64,000 nt of DNA, from contig NZ_CP043046.1 in NCBI RefSeq assembly GCF_008119665.1, positions 2,480,001-2,544,000 on the forward strand, written 5' to 3'. Origin of the DNA: Pigmentiphaga aceris (GTDB taxonomy: Bacteria; Pseudomonadota; Gammaproteobacteria; Burkholderiales; Burkholderiaceae_B). Both the position numbers and the translations under genes were made by a program. The notes below the pieces were generated by a model that saw only the letters and a list, made by a program, of their open reading frames with translations, did not search any database and was not told where the DNA came from. This document shows, one piece after another, positions 53,296 to 63,101 of this stretch (position 1 is its first letter; the number at the start of each line of letters is the position of its first letter).

Positions 53296-53321
53296 CGTCG
53301 CCTGCGATCCATTATCCATGT

Positions 53322-53351
53322 TCAACCAAAATCAACCAAGTATTTGGTTGA
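53322..53351. promoter_or_regulatory. TCAACCA/TGGTTGA operator candidate
   Basis: TCAACCAA occurs at 53322 and 53332, and the second copy forms an inverted repeat with TGGTTGA at 53345-53351 around AGTATT. The same heptamer TGGTTGA occurs twice more, 12 bases apart, at 53144 and 53156 inside the start of the gntR gene. This fits a GntR/FCD operator set, which are typically short dyads near TGGT...ACCA. Confidence 0.6.
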
Positions 53352-53456
53352 CATGGTTGGTCGATGACGGTTGAATGACACATCGGCGCTGTCAAACAAG
53401 CAGCGCCGCGGTCGCCCCCCAACGTCCGAGTCGAGTCAACTCCTGGAGATCGTCAG

Positions 53457-54599
53457 ATGAGCACGACCAGCGCAGCCCCTGTGGACCAAGCCTCTCGCGA
53501 GGCCGAATTGAAGGCCATGTACGACGCCATCCACAAGGGGAACATGTTCCCGTTCTGGGCCAAGCGCTCGGATGTCGAGCACGACGAGATCAAGCAGTTG
53601 ATGGACGGGGTCAAAGCCGTGCCCTATCGCTGGGGCTACAAAGACCAGCTTGAAGGCCTGCTGCACACCTCTGCACGATTGATCACCGCCGAAGACACCG
53701 ACCGCCGTTCGCTGGTCTTGGTCAATCCCGGCCTGGCTCCCAAGCGCGCCACGGTGTCTACCATGTATACGGCCTACCGCCTGAACGATCCCAACGAAGT
53801 CATGCCGCCGCACAAGCACACGGCCAGCGCCATTCGCTTCGGCCTGACCGGCAAGCAGAACTTCACCGGCGTGGAGGGCGAAGACATCACTTTCGGCCCC
53901 GGCGACATGGTGCTGACCCCGCGCGACACCTGGCACAACCACGGCAATACCGGCGACGAACCGGCGATCAACCTGTCGGTGCTGGACTACCCGCTGGTGG
54001 AAACGCTGAACGCGTTGGAGTTCGATCACGACTACGCCGAAAAGGGTGAGAAGCGCAAAAAGCAGAGCGCGCGTTATCCGTCGGAATACTCGGCCAAGGT
54101 ATATGGCTCGGGCGGTCTGATGCCGCGCTTTGTGGATCACCATCGCGGTGTGGACGCGTCTTCGCCGATGTTCGTGTATCGCTACGAGCCCATGCGCGAG
54201 ATGCTGGAAAAGCATCGTGAGTGGTGCGAGAACCCGCACGAAGGTCTGTTGATCGAATACGTGGACCCCTTGAAGGGCGGGCCGGTGTATTCCACCATGA
54301 CCTTCTTCATGCAGATGCTGCGCCCCGGCGAACGCACGCTGCCGGTCAAGCAGACGGCCAGCCTGCTGGTGTCCCCCTTTGAAGGCAAGGGCCACGCCAT
54401 CATCGACGGTCAGCGTTTTGCACTCGATCAGTTCGACACAGTGGCCGTGCCGGGCGGTGTCTGGGCCGAATACGTCAACGACAGCGCAACCGACCCCTTG
54501 ATCGTGTTCATTGCCAGTGATGAGCCGGCCTTGAAAGCCTTCGGCCTGCTGAAACGATGGGGCCGCACGGAAGGCGGCGACATCATCAGCCTGATCTGA
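53457..54599 (+). CDS. Gentisate 1,2-dioxygenase-like cupin dioxygenase
   Basis: Bicupin ring-cleavage dioxygenase family protein of 380 residues. The N-terminal cupin keeps the iron triad: His119 and His121 in PPHKHTASAIRF and His160 in DTWHNHGN. The C-terminal cupin (TLPVKQTASLLVSPFEGKG) has lost metal ligands, as in gentisate dioxygenases. Related enzymes cleave gentisate, salicylate, 1-hydroxy-2-naphthoate or 5-aminosalicylate, so the substrate is open. It is first in the cluster, after the GntR operator region, with GGAG nine bases before the ATG. Confidence 0.85.
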   Translation: MSTTSAAPVDQASREAELKAMYDAIHKGNMFPFWAKRSDVEHDEIKQLMDGVKAVPYRWGYKDQLEGLLHTSARLITAEDTDRRSLVLVNPGLAPKRATVSTMYTAYRLNDPNEVMPPHKHTASAIRFGLTGKQNFTGVEGEDITFGPGDMVLTPRDTWHNHGNTGDEPAINLSVLDYPLVETLNALEFDHDYAEKGEKRKKQSARYPSEYSAKVYGSGGLMPRFVDHHRGVDASSPMFVYRYEPMREMLEKHREWCENPHEGLLIEYVDPLKGGPVYSTMTFFMQMLRPGERTLPVKQTASLLVSPFEGKGHAIIDGQRFALDQFDTVAVPGGVWAEYVNDSATDPLIVFIASDEPALKAFGLLKRWGRTEGGDIISLI

Positions 54600-54611
54600 C
54601 GGGAGCGCATC

Positions 54612-55742
54612 GTGTCACGCGCCTGGAACACCCGCCGTATCAACCATGTCGACTGCGATGGCGGCGGTCAGGTGTGGGTGGATGGCACCACGATGTATGT
54701 GTCGCACATGCGTCCGCCGGAAGGCACGTCCATCTACGACGTGGCTGACCCTGCCAACCCGAAGCTGCTGGCCACGCTGGCCGTACCCATGGGCTGGCAC
54801 TCGCACAAGGTGCGGGTGAAGGACGGGATCATGGTCGTCAATTACGAAAAATTCCGGGAAGGCGCGCCGGAATTCGGCGGCGGGCTGGGCATCTATGACG
54901 TGTCCAACCCGGCCAAACCCAAGCTTATTACGCACTGGAAAACAGGCGGCGAGGGCGGGGGGGTGCATCGCTACGACTTCGATGGTCGTTATGCCTACAT
55001 CTCGCCCACGGCTCCGGGTTACGTCGGCAACATCGTGATGATTCTCGACCTGTTGAACCCGGCCAAGCCCGAAGAGGTGGGGCGCTGGTGGATACCGGGG
55101 CAGCACGTGGCCGGTGGCGAGGAATACCTGTGGGACGACTTCGTGCGACCACGCTGCCACCACCCCTTGCGCGAAGGCAACCGCCTGTACGTGTCCTACT
55201 GGCATCACGGCATGTTCATTCTGGATATAGAAGACATGAGCCGCCCCAAGCTGATCTCTGGCGTGAACAGCAGCCCCGCGCATCCGCACCCCACGCACAC
55301 GGCCATGCCAGTGCCGGGCTTGCTCAAGGGTCGCAAGATCATGGTGGTGGCCGATGAAGACGTGGCCAAACTGCGGCCGTCGCCGCCGTCCTTCACCTGG
55401 TTCTACGACATCACCGACGAACAGCAGCCGATGCCGATATCCACCTTCCAGGTGGCCGGGTTGGACCCGGACGGCGCGCCGCAACCCGCCATGATGGGCT
55501 GTCATCAGCCGTCCGAACGCTTCACGGGTTCGATCTTGCCGTTTGCGTGGTTCGCGCAAGGCCTGCGCCTGATCGATATCGCCGATCCGTTCGCACCAAA
55601 AGAAGTGGGCTTTTTCGAGCCCGATACCCCGGCTGGCTGTGAACGGCCGTCGTCCAACGACGTGACCATGGACGACCGTGGCCTGGTCTACCTGCTGGAC
55701 CGCCAGCGTGGCGTCGACATCATTGAGTGTTTCCCGTCCTGA
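54612..55742 (+). CDS. LVIVD-repeat (beta-propeller) protein
   Basis: A 376-residue protein made of repeats like LGIYDVSNPAKPKLITHW and SIYDVADPANPKLLATL, the LVIVD beta-propeller signature. There is no signal peptide, so it is probably cytoplasmic. His-rich segments (MGWHSHKVRV, FVRPRCHHPL, PAHPHPTHTAMP) could bind metal. The function of the family is unknown. It starts at a GTG 12 bases after the dioxygenase stop, so the two are probably translated from one mRNA and may act together. Confidence 0.75.
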   Translation: MSRAWNTRRINHVDCDGGGQVWVDGTTMYVSHMRPPEGTSIYDVADPANPKLLATLAVPMGWHSHKVRVKDGIMVVNYEKFREGAPEFGGGLGIYDVSNPAKPKLITHWKTGGEGGGVHRYDFDGRYAYISPTAPGYVGNIVMILDLLNPAKPEEVGRWWIPGQHVAGGEEYLWDDFVRPRCHHPLREGNRLYVSYWHHGMFILDIEDMSRPKLISGVNSSPAHPHPTHTAMPVPGLLKGRKIMVVADEDVAKLRPSPPSFTWFYDITDEQQPMPISTFQVAGLDPDGAPQPAMMGCHQPSERFTGSILPFAWFAQGLRLIDIADPFAPKEVGFFEPDTPAGCERPSSNDVTMDDRGLVYLLDRQRGVDIIECFPS

Positions 55743-55797
55743 ATTTTGTTCTGAATTTTTTTGCACACCCCCATTTCGCAATCATGTGGAGAAGACA

Positions 55798-56178
55798 GTG
55801 AGCAACCCGCTGATCCAGGTTTACGGCAAGAAAAATCCCAACCTGCCGTTCCATCCCGCCGTGCGCGCCGGTGACTTTGTTTTCGTCTCAGGTCAGGTCG
55901 CCAAGGATGAAAACGGCGTCATGATCGGCGGCACCATCGAGGAAGAAACACGCGGCACCATCGAAGCCATGAAGCGTGTATTGGCCCAGGCGGGTTGCAC
56001 GCTGGATGACGTGGTCAAGGTCACCACCTACCTGGAAGATGGCCGTGACTTCGGCCGCTACAACGGCGTCTTCAAAGAGTATTTCCCGGAAGGCCGACTG
56101 GCGCGCACCACCGTGGAAGCCCGCGCCGCGATCACCACCCGGATCGAGATCGAATGCACGGCGTACAAGCCGCTGTGA
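55798..56178 (+). CDS. RidA family protein
   Basis: A 126-residue YjgF/YER057c/UK114 protein from a GTG start with a GGAG site upstream. Conserved features are the VSGQVAKDENG strand, KVTTYLEDG and the catalytic Arg in RTTVEARAAI, followed by IEIECTAY. RidA proteins hydrolyse reactive enamines and imines. In a ring-cleavage cluster this suggests an amino- or imino-substituted intermediate, or a hydrolase/isomerase role; that is inference. Confidence 0.92.
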   Translation: MSNPLIQVYGKKNPNLPFHPAVRAGDFVFVSGQVAKDENGVMIGGTIEEETRGTIEAMKRVLAQAGCTLDDVVKVTTYLEDGRDFGRYNGVFKEYFPEGRLARTTVEARAAITTRIEIECTAYKPL

Positions 56179-56263
56179 AGGCAGCATGGATTCATGCCGA
56201 TGCCCTGATCGCATCGAAGTTGAACCCAACACCTTGAACCTACAGAACACCCAGGAGACCCTC

Positions 56264-56860
56264 ATGTTGCAACTGCTTGGCCGGGCAACGTCCGGCAACG
56301 TCCAGAAAGTGCTGTTCCTGCTTGAAGAACTGTCCGTGCCCTACGAACGTCAGGACTACGGCCGCTTGTTCGAAAACACCGGCACGCCCGAATACCTGGC
56401 GATGAATCCGACGAAAAAAGTACCTACGCTGGTTGATGGTGAACTCAGCATCTGGGAATCGAACACCATCTTGCGTTACCTGGCGACCAAGACCAGCAGC
56501 CCGCTGTACCCCACCGACCCGGCCGCCCGCACCCAAGTGGAACGCTGGATGGACTGGACCTTGGCCGCACTGAATCCCGCCTACCTGGGCGGCTTCAAAG
56601 ACGCCAAGAAAGCCGAGGCTGAGCGCGCCCCCGACACCGTGTCCAACCTGACTGCGGAACTGAAGCTGCTGGAGGCCAATCTGGCTGCGCATCCGTATGT
56701 GGCCGGGCAGGAATTCTCGCTGGCCGATGTGGCGCTAGGCCCGATTGTGCGCCGCTGCGTGGCCTTCCCATTCGGCATGCCGGCCTTCCCGGCGATCGCC
56801 GCCTGGCTGGCAAAGCTGAACGCTCGCCCTGCCTTCCAGAAAGCAGTCGCCGCTGGCTGA
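56264..56860 (+). CDS. Glutathione S-transferase family protein
   Basis: A 198-residue GST from the ATG at 56264 (CAGGAG upstream). The thioredoxin-like N-terminus has Ser in ATSGNVQK and the cis-Pro motif KKVPTLVDGELSIWESNTIL; the helical C-terminal domain contains the N-capping box FSLADVALGP. In gentisate pathways a GST-fold enzyme isomerises maleylpyruvate, but the specific motifs of that enzyme are not obvious here. Confidence 0.9.
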   Translation: MLQLLGRATSGNVQKVLFLLEELSVPYERQDYGRLFENTGTPEYLAMNPTKKVPTLVDGELSIWESNTILRYLATKTSSPLYPTDPAARTQVERWMDWTLAALNPAYLGGFKDAKKAEAERAPDTVSNLTAELKLLEANLAAHPYVAGQEFSLADVALGPIVRRCVAFPFGMPAFPAIAAWLAKLNARPAFQKAVAAG

Positions 56861-56906
56861 CCTCACGCTCGTTCGATCCCCCGCGCCCCCCCGACCGGAG
56901 ATGCAC

Positions 56907-57800
56907 GTGTCCACGATTCTTAGCCCGGCAATGACCAGCGCCCGTGCGGCGGTGCCAACGGGTGCCACCAGCAGCGCGGCCCGCGCTGCCGCCCCCGCAT
57001 CCTGTCCCGATGCCCCGCACATCTGGGCGCGCGGCGTCTCGATGGACTTCCATGTGGCAGGCCGCATTCATCGGGTGCTGCACGACGTGGATCTGCAAGT
57101 GCCCAAGGGCGGTTTTGTGTCCTTGCTGGGGCCATCGGGCTGCGGCAAAAGCACTTTGCTGAAGCTGCTCGCGGGCCTGTTGGCCCCCACTGAAGGAGAG
57201 GTCAGCGTGGGGGGCATGACACCGATGGAAGCCGTGCGTCAGCGGCGCATCGGCATCATCTTCCAGGAAGCCACGCTGCTGCCGTGGAAGACCGCGTTGG
57301 AAAACGTCGAGATGCTGATGGAAGTCACCGACAAGCGCCGTCCGCGTGCCGAAATCCGCGACCGGGCGCGCGAGATGTTGCGCCTGGTGGGACTTGAGCA
57401 GGCCGAGGACAAGCGCCCGGCGCAATTGTCTGGTGGCATGCGCCAGCGCGTATCGATTGCGCGTGCGCTGGCACTCGATCCGGAAGTCTTGATGATGGAC
57501 GAACCCTTCGGAGCGCTCGACGCCATTACTCGCGAGGAAATGTGCGACTTCCTGCTGGAAATCTGGGAACGCACCCGCAAGACGATTGTGTTCGTCACCC
57601 ACACCATCGACGAAGCCGTTTTCCTGTCGCGCAACGTGGTGGTGATGGGCACCAACCCTGCGCGTGTGATCGAGAACATGCCGATCACGCTGGACTATCC
57701 GCGCAACGAGGACACCTACGCCATTCCCGCATTCGGCCAGACCACCGCACATCTGCGCCGCATCTTGAAAGAAGGCCATCGCGCCGGGAGGTCGGCATGA
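56907..57800 (+). CDS. ABC transporter ATP-binding protein (NitT/TauT type)
   Basis: ATPase of an importer, 297 residues. Walker A GPSGCGKST, Q-loop IIFQEATLLPW, signature LSGGMRQRVSIARAL, Walker B VLMMDEPFGALDA and the switch His in VTHTIDEA are all present. GGAG ends at 56900, directly against an ATG at 56901, so the GTG at 56907 with a six-base spacer is the likelier start. The first 35 residues are Ala-rich and dispensable. It overlaps the permease gene by four bases. Confidence 0.93.
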   Translation: MSTILSPAMTSARAAVPTGATSSAARAAAPASCPDAPHIWARGVSMDFHVAGRIHRVLHDVDLQVPKGGFVSLLGPSGCGKSTLLKLLAGLLAPTEGEVSVGGMTPMEAVRQRRIGIIFQEATLLPWKTALENVEMLMEVTDKRRPRAEIRDRAREMLRLVGLEQAEDKRPAQLSGGMRQRVSIARALALDPEVLMMDEPFGALDAITREEMCDFLLEIWERTRKTIVFVTHTIDEAVFLSRNVVVMGTNPARVIENMPITLDYPRNEDTYAIPAFGQTTAHLRRILKEGHRAGRSA

Positions 57801-58624
57801 CCACGCAAGCTACCCAGGCCAGCGCGCCGGCACCCGCCAAGCGGCGTCTGATGAAGCATCCGCGCTCGCGCTTCGCAGGCATCATCCCAGCGATTCTGCT
57901 GGCAATCGGCATGTTGCTGATCTGTGAAGTGCTGGTGCGCGCCTTCGACTTGCCTGAATTCGTGATGCCGGCACCCTCCGCAGTATTCGAGGTGCTGTTC
58001 ACCCACCAGGCCCAACTGTTTGCGGCAACGCTGGTCACGGCCGAAGAAGTGGCATACGGCTTTTTCATGTCGGCAATTGTCGGCGCGCTGGTGGCCTTGG
58101 TGATCGCGCGTTTCGACCGTTTCGGCCAAGCCCTGTACCCGCTGGTGGTGCTGTTCCAGACGGTGCCGAAAATCGCCTTGGCACCGCTTTTCATCCTGTG
58201 GTTCGGCTACGACCTGGCTCCCAAGGTCACGCTGATCGTGGTGATGGCGTTTTTCCCGGTTGCATTGAACATGCTGGTGGGCTTGCAGTCAGTTGACCCC
58301 AATCTGGTGGCACTGCTGCGATCTGTCGGTGCCTCGCGCAGCGAAATTTTGCGGCGCGTGCAGATTCCGCATTCCTTGCCTTACCTGATGGCGGGGCTGA
58401 AGGTCGCCGTCACCTTGGGCGTCATCGGTGCAATCGTCGGTGAGTTCGCCGGCGCATCCGCCGGCCTGGGCTACATGATCCAGTTCGCGTCCACGCAGAT
58501 GCAGACCTCGCTGGTATTCGCCGCCCTGATTCAGGTGTCGGTGCTGGGCCTGATTTTCTACTACCTGGTTGAACTGGCCGAGCGCCATTACATCGACTGG
58601 ATTCCCCGTCCGAATGGACCTTGA
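57797..58624 (+). CDS. ABC transporter permease (NitT/TauT type)
   Basis: Inner-membrane permease of 275 residues with about six transmembrane helices. The EAA loop is SVGASRSEILRRVQIPHSLP, typical of nitrate/sulfonate/taurine-type importers. Translation starts inside the stop of the ATPase gene (ATGA). A 179-base gap separates it from the binding protein gene, which therefore may have its own promoter. Confidence 0.93.
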   Translation: MTTQATQASAPAPAKRRLMKHPRSRFAGIIPAILLAIGMLLICEVLVRAFDLPEFVMPAPSAVFEVLFTHQAQLFAATLVTAEEVAYGFFMSAIVGALVALVIARFDRFGQALYPLVVLFQTVPKIALAPLFILWFGYDLAPKVTLIVVMAFFPVALNMLVGLQSVDPNLVALLRSVGASRSEILRRVQIPHSLPYLMAGLKVAVTLGVIGAIVGEFAGASAGLGYMIQFASTQMQTSLVFAALIQVSVLGLIFYYLVELAERHYIDWIPRPNGP

Positions 58625-58803
58625 GCGCGGCCCCTGAACGCGGCCCGTAACGGGCAGGGCACTGAAGCACCAGCAAGCCAATTATCGACACCAACCCGCT
58701 GCCTTCCGTTCCCCTTCGGCAAGCAGCGCAACCCCCACCGTGGCACGCCCACCGGGTAGCCACGACCCCAAGTCCTTGAAGTCCTTCCCCACGAGGTGAT
58801 GTG

Positions 58804-59844
58804 ATGCAGAACGTGACGCAAAAGCCCAGGCGGTTCCCCCGGCTCACAGTCGGTGTGTTGGCATTGAGCATGTTGGTTGCCGCGCCGTTTGCGCAGGCTG
58901 CCGACGCCGTAACCGTGCAGCTCGACTGGATCGTGCGCGCCAATCACGCCATGTTCTTCGTCGCCAAGGACAAAGGGTATTTCAAGGACGCCGACATCGA
59001 CGTAAGCGCCATTCGCAAGGGCACCGGTTCCACGGACGCTTTGCGGCTGGTGGCAACCGGCAGCGCGCAGTTCGGCTTTGCCGACTTGCCCACCTTGCAG
59101 GTAGCACGTGCGCAGAAAGTGCCGGCAGTGGCCCTGGTGGCCGTGAACCAGCACAGCCCGCTCGCGGTGATATCGGTCAAGGCGCGTAAGCCGATCACCA
59201 AACCTGCCGACCTGAAAGATTTCAACTTCGGTGTCCACCCGTCAGGCTCAACCTATATCTTTCTGAAAGCCTTCCTGGCCGCCAACGGCATGCGCCTGGC
59301 CGACATGAAGCAAAGCACGGTGGCACCCCCATATGAAAGCTATCTGGTCATGGGCCGTGTCGATGCCGTACCGGGCTACATCGATGCCGAAGTGCCGGAA
59401 CTCGAAAGCAAGACCGGTGGCCCAGGATCGCTGTCGATCCTGCAAGGCTCGGACTTTGGCTACAAGGCTTATGGGTCGGGCATGTTCACGTCGGAAAAAC
59501 TCATTGCCGACAACCCCGGTCTGGTGCAGCGCTTCACGACTGCCTACATGAAGGCCTTCAAAGACGTGATCGAGAACCCCAAGGAAGCGGTCGACATCAT
59601 CGTCAAGCTGAACCCCGAATTCAAGGGCAAGGAAGACGTGCTGAGCAAACAGCTGGACGCCGACATCAAGCACACCTTCTTCAGCGACTACACCAAGCAG
59701 CACGGTATTGGCGCGATCTCGGCCGAGCAGTGGAAGCAGACTGCCGACACCTTGCTTGAACAGGAAGTGTTGCCCAAGGGTGCCAGCACCACAGAAGGCT
59801 ACGACAACAAGTTTGTGCAGGCCGCCAATGCCTTGCGTCGTTGA
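58804..59844 (+). CDS. ABC transporter substrate-binding protein (NMT1/THI5-like)
   Basis: Periplasmic binding protein of 346 residues. The signal peptide (LTVGVLALSMLVAAPFAQA, cleaved around residue 32) is followed by VTVQLDWIVRANHAMFFVAK and DKGYFKDADIDV, the SsuA/THI5-like start. These proteins bind small organic molecules such as sulfonates, thiamine precursors or aromatic acids; the ligand is not evident. AGGTGA lies just before the ATG at 58804; a GTG one codon earlier is possible. Confidence 0.92.
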   Translation: MQNVTQKPRRFPRLTVGVLALSMLVAAPFAQAADAVTVQLDWIVRANHAMFFVAKDKGYFKDADIDVSAIRKGTGSTDALRLVATGSAQFGFADLPTLQVARAQKVPAVALVAVNQHSPLAVISVKARKPITKPADLKDFNFGVHPSGSTYIFLKAFLAANGMRLADMKQSTVAPPYESYLVMGRVDAVPGYIDAEVPELESKTGGPGSLSILQGSDFGYKAYGSGMFTSEKLIADNPGLVQRFTTAYMKAFKDVIENPKEAVDIIVKLNPEFKGKEDVLSKQLDADIKHTFFSDYTKQHGIGAISAEQWKQTADTLLEQEVLPKGASTTEGYDNKFVQAANALRR

Positions 59845-59886
59845 TCCCATGACAGCCATTCATCCATCGGTTTGCAAGGGGCAGCC

Positions 59887-61389
59887 ATGACAGTGACCTC
59901 ACTGGACGCAGATGTCGGCCATAGCGTGGACAGTGTCATGCCCACGCACACCGATCTGTTCTACGGCGGCGCGTGGCATGCGCCGCTGTCGGGCGACTAT
60001 GCGGACGTGTTCAACCCCGGCAACGGGGCGCGCTTGGGCCGCGTGGCCGTGGGTGGGGCAGCAGACGTGGATGCCGCAGTCGCCGCATCCCGGCAGGCGT
60101 TTCTGGCATGGCGCGATGTAGCGCCCCTGGAGCGCGCCCGCCAGCTTCGTGCAGTTGCCATGGAACTGCGCAAACACGCCAAACCCCTGGCTTTGCTGGA
60201 CGCTGCCGATTGCGGCAACCCGGTTGCAGAGATGGGTGCCGACGTGATGATCGCGGCAGCCTTGTTCGAGTTCTTCGCGGGCCTGGTTACCGAGATGAAA
60301 GGTGCATCGATCCCCATGGGCCCGAACGCCGTCAACTTCTCGGTGCGTGAACCGGTGGGCGTGGTGGCGCGCATCGTGGCCTTCAACCATCCCTTCCTGT
60401 TTGCCGCCGGCAAGATGGCTGCGCCGCTGGCCGCTGGCAACACCATCATCATCAAACCACCCGAGCAGGCTCCCTTGTCTGCGCTGCGTCTGGCCGAAAT
60501 CATCGGCGGCATGTTGCCGCCCGGCGTCGTGTCGGTGCTGCCCGGCGGGGTGGAAGTGGGCAGCGCGCTGGTCGCACATCGTGACGTCGCCATGGTCGGA
60601 CTGGTGGGCAGCGTGCAGACCGGTCGAGCGGTAATGCGCCAAGCGGCAGAGCGCCTGAAACCCGTGCTGCTGGAACTCGGTGGCAAGAACCCGTTGATTG
60701 CCTATCCCGATGTCGATCCCGACGAGGTGGCGGCCGGCATCGTGGCGGGCATGAACTTCACCTGGTGCGGGCAGTCCTGTGGCTCCACCAGCCGTGCCCT
60801 GGTACACGACGACATCTACGACGAAGTAATTACGCGGGTAGTGGCGCGCTGCGCGGCTTACGTGCCGGGCGACCCGACCGACGCGGCCACCACCATGGGG
60901 GCCATCATCAGCAAGGCCCAGCACGAGCGAATCATGGGCTTCATCCAGTCGGCCAAGGATGAAGGGGCAAGATTGGTGTACGGCGGTGGGCCGCCTGCCA
61001 ACCCGGCCTTGTGTGATGGGTTCTTCATCGAACCCACCGTGTTTGCCGATGTCACGCCAGCTATGCGCATCGCCCAGGAAGAAATCTTCGGTCCGGTGCT
61101 GGCCATCATGCGCTGGTCCGATGAGGCGGCGATGCTGGACTTGGTCAACAGCGTGGACTATGGCCTGACGTGTTCCATCTGGACCAATGACCTGGAAAAA
61201 GCCCACCGCACGGCGCAACGCGTGCAGGCCGGGTTTGTGTGGGTCAACGAGGTGGGCAAACACTTTTTGGGCGCGCCGTTTGGCGGGGTGAAGCAGTCTG
61301 GCATCGGGCGCGAAGAGTGCCTGGGCGAGATGCTGTCGTTCACGCAGGAAAAGAACATCCACATCAGCCTGCGCCGCGTGGCGCGCTGA
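59887..61389 (+). CDS. Aldehyde dehydrogenase family protein
   Basis: NAD(P)-dependent aldehyde dehydrogenase of 500 residues from the ATG at 59887. The catalytic Cys298 is in [11 protein letters not shown], and the general base Glu263 is in LLELGGKNP. The NAD-binding motif is altered: the usual PWNFP segment reads AFNHPF. It lies 28 bases ahead of the GMC oxidoreductase gene, suggesting alcohol-to-aldehyde-to-acid oxidation by the two. Confidence 0.94.
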   Translation: MTVTSLDADVGHSVDSVMPTHTDLFYGGAWHAPLSGDYADVFNPGNGARLGRVAVGGAADVDAAVAASRQAFLAWRDVAPLERARQLRAVAMELRKHAKPLALLDAADCGNPVAEMGADVMIAAALFEFFAGLVTEMKGASIPMGPNAVNFSVREPVGVVARIVAFNHPFLFAAGKMAAPLAAGNTIIIKPPEQAPLSALRLAEIIGGMLPPGVVSVLPGGVEVGSALVAHRDVAMVGLVGSVQTGRAVMRQAAERLKPVLLELGGKNPLIAYPDVDPDEVAAGIVAGMNFTWCGQSCGSTSRALVHDDIYDEVITRVVARCAAYVPGDPTDAATTMGAIISKAQHERIMGFIQSAKDEGARLVYGGGPPANPALCDGFFIEPTVFADVTPAMRIAQEEIFGPVLAIMRWSDEAAMLDLVNSVDYGLTCSIWTNDLEKAHRTAQRVQAGFVWVNEVGKHFLGAPFGGVKQSGIGREECLGEMLSFTQEKNIHISLRRVAR

Positions 61390-61417
61390 TACCGACTTTG
61401 ACCAGACGGACTGCGCC

Positions 61418-63091
61418 ATGAACAAGCAAGAGACATACGACTACATCATCGTTGGCGCGGGGTCGGCCGGATGCACGCTGGCCAATCGCCTTTCGGAGGA
61501 TGCCGGAGTGCGGGTATTGCTGCTGGAAGCCGGTGGCTGGGACCGTGACCCATGGATTCACATTCCGCTGGGCTGGGGCAAGATTCTGCAAAAGCGCCTG
61601 CACGACTGGATGTACTTCGCCGAACCAGAAGACAACGTGGGCGGCCGTGCGGTGGAATGCGCGCGTGGCAAGGTGGTGGGCGGGTCATCGTCCACCAACG
61701 CCATGGCCTACGTGCGCGGCCATCGGTCCGACTTCGATCGCTGGGCATCCTTCGGCCTGCCCGACTGGAGCTTCGACAAAGTCTTGCCGTATTTCCGCAA
61801 GCAGGAAACCTGGGAAGGTGGTGAAGACAGCTGGCGTGGTGGTTCCGGCCCCATCGGCGTGCAGCGCTGCAAGTATCAAGACCCGCTGATCGGCGCGTAT
61901 CGCACGGCCGCCATGGCTGCTGGCCACGCTTGGACCGAGGACTACAACGGTGCGCGGCAGGAAGGCTTCAGCCAGCTGCAGATGAGCATCCGCAATGGCC
62001 GCCGCTCCAGCACCGCCACTGCCTATCTGCGCCCGGTCTTGTCGCGCCCCGGCCTGACGGTGAAGGTAAATGCACTCAGCACCCGCATCGTGCTCGAGGG
62101 CGGACGGGCAGTGGGCATCGAGTATCAGCAAGACGGTGAACGCCGAGTTGCCCGCGCCGAGCGCGAAGTGTTGTTGTCAGGTGGCGTGATCAACACCCCG
62201 CAGCTGATGATGCTGTCGGGCATTGGCGACCCTGCGCAACTGGCCATGCACGGCATTGACGTCAAGCTTGCCGCGCCGATGGTGGGCCGCAATCTGCAAG
62301 ATCACGTGTCCGCCATCGTGATGTATCGCCGCAAGGAAACCGGGCCGTTCCACCGCATGATGCGGGTCGACCGCATTGGCCGCGAACTGATCCGCGCCTA
62401 TACCACTGGTAAAGGTTTTGCCGCCGACGTGCCGGGCGGTCTGGTCGGGTTTTTGAAAAGCAGTCCGGACATCAGCACGCCTGATCTGCAGATGCTGCTG
62501 ACCGCCGCGCCCTTGGGTGCTTGGCCCTACCTGAAGCCGTTTCGCCAACCCTTCCCGGACGGATTCGCATGCCGCACGGTGCTGCTGCACCCGGAAAGCC
62601 GAGGCTCGGTCAGCCTGCGGTCCACCGATCCGGCCGCCGCGCCGCGCATTCATCAGAACTTTCTGGCAACGGATTACGACTGGAAAGCGCTGCGCAGCGC
62701 CATCCGCATGATCCGCGAGATTGCGCAGCAACCCGCGCTGTCTCCCTTTATTGGGGCCGAAATCGCCCCGGGGCCGACATTGAACACTGACGCCGAGATC
62801 GATGCCTTCATCCGCAAGACGGCGATCACCGTGCATCACCCGGCCGGCACCTGCCGCATGGGTGCCGCGGGTGATCCACGTGCGGTGGTGGACGGACACC
62901 TGCGTGTCTTTGGCATCGACGGGCTGCGAGTGGTTGATGCTTCGGTCATGCCCGATCTGACCACTGGCAACATCAACGCCCCGGTGATCATGATTGCGGA
63001 AATGGCTGCCGACATGATTCGCGGTCGCGCCTTGTTGGGTGCCGGTCAACCCGCCATGTCCGCTGCCGCGCCTGCAGCGCTGGCCGCTTGA
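61418..63091 (+). CDS. GMC-family FAD oxidoreductase (choline dehydrogenase-like)
   Basis: A 557-residue flavoprotein. FAD motif [17 protein letters not shown] at the N-terminus, GMC signature 1 [20 protein letters not shown], signature 2 [16 protein letters not shown], and the active-site His in [11 protein letters not shown] followed by [17 protein letters not shown]. Oxidises an alcohol, with the electron acceptor unknown. The substrate is likely delivered by the ABC importer upstream. An Ala-rich tail of about 15 residues ends it. Confidence 0.94.
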   Translation: MNKQETYDYIIVGAGSAGCTLANRLSEDAGVRVLLLEAGGWDRDPWIHIPLGWGKILQKRLHDWMYFAEPEDNVGGRAVECARGKVVGGSSSTNAMAYVRGHRSDFDRWASFGLPDWSFDKVLPYFRKQETWEGGEDSWRGGSGPIGVQRCKYQDPLIGAYRTAAMAAGHAWTEDYNGARQEGFSQLQMSIRNGRRSSTATAYLRPVLSRPGLTVKVNALSTRIVLEGGRAVGIEYQQDGERRVARAEREVLLSGGVINTPQLMMLSGIGDPAQLAMHGIDVKLAAPMVGRNLQDHVSAIVMYRRKETGPFHRMMRVDRIGRELIRAYTTGKGFAADVPGGLVGFLKSSPDISTPDLQMLLTAAPLGAWPYLKPFRQPFPDGFACRTVLLHPESRGSVSLRSTDPAAAPRIHQNFLATDYDWKALRSAIRMIREIAQQPALSPFIGAEIAPGPTLNTDAEIDAFIRKTAITVHHPAGTCRMGAAGDPRAVVDGHLRVFGIDGLRVVDASVMPDLTTGNINAPVIMIAEMAADMIRGRALLGAGQPAMSAAAPAALAA

Positions 63092-63101
63092 GGCCACGAC
63101 G

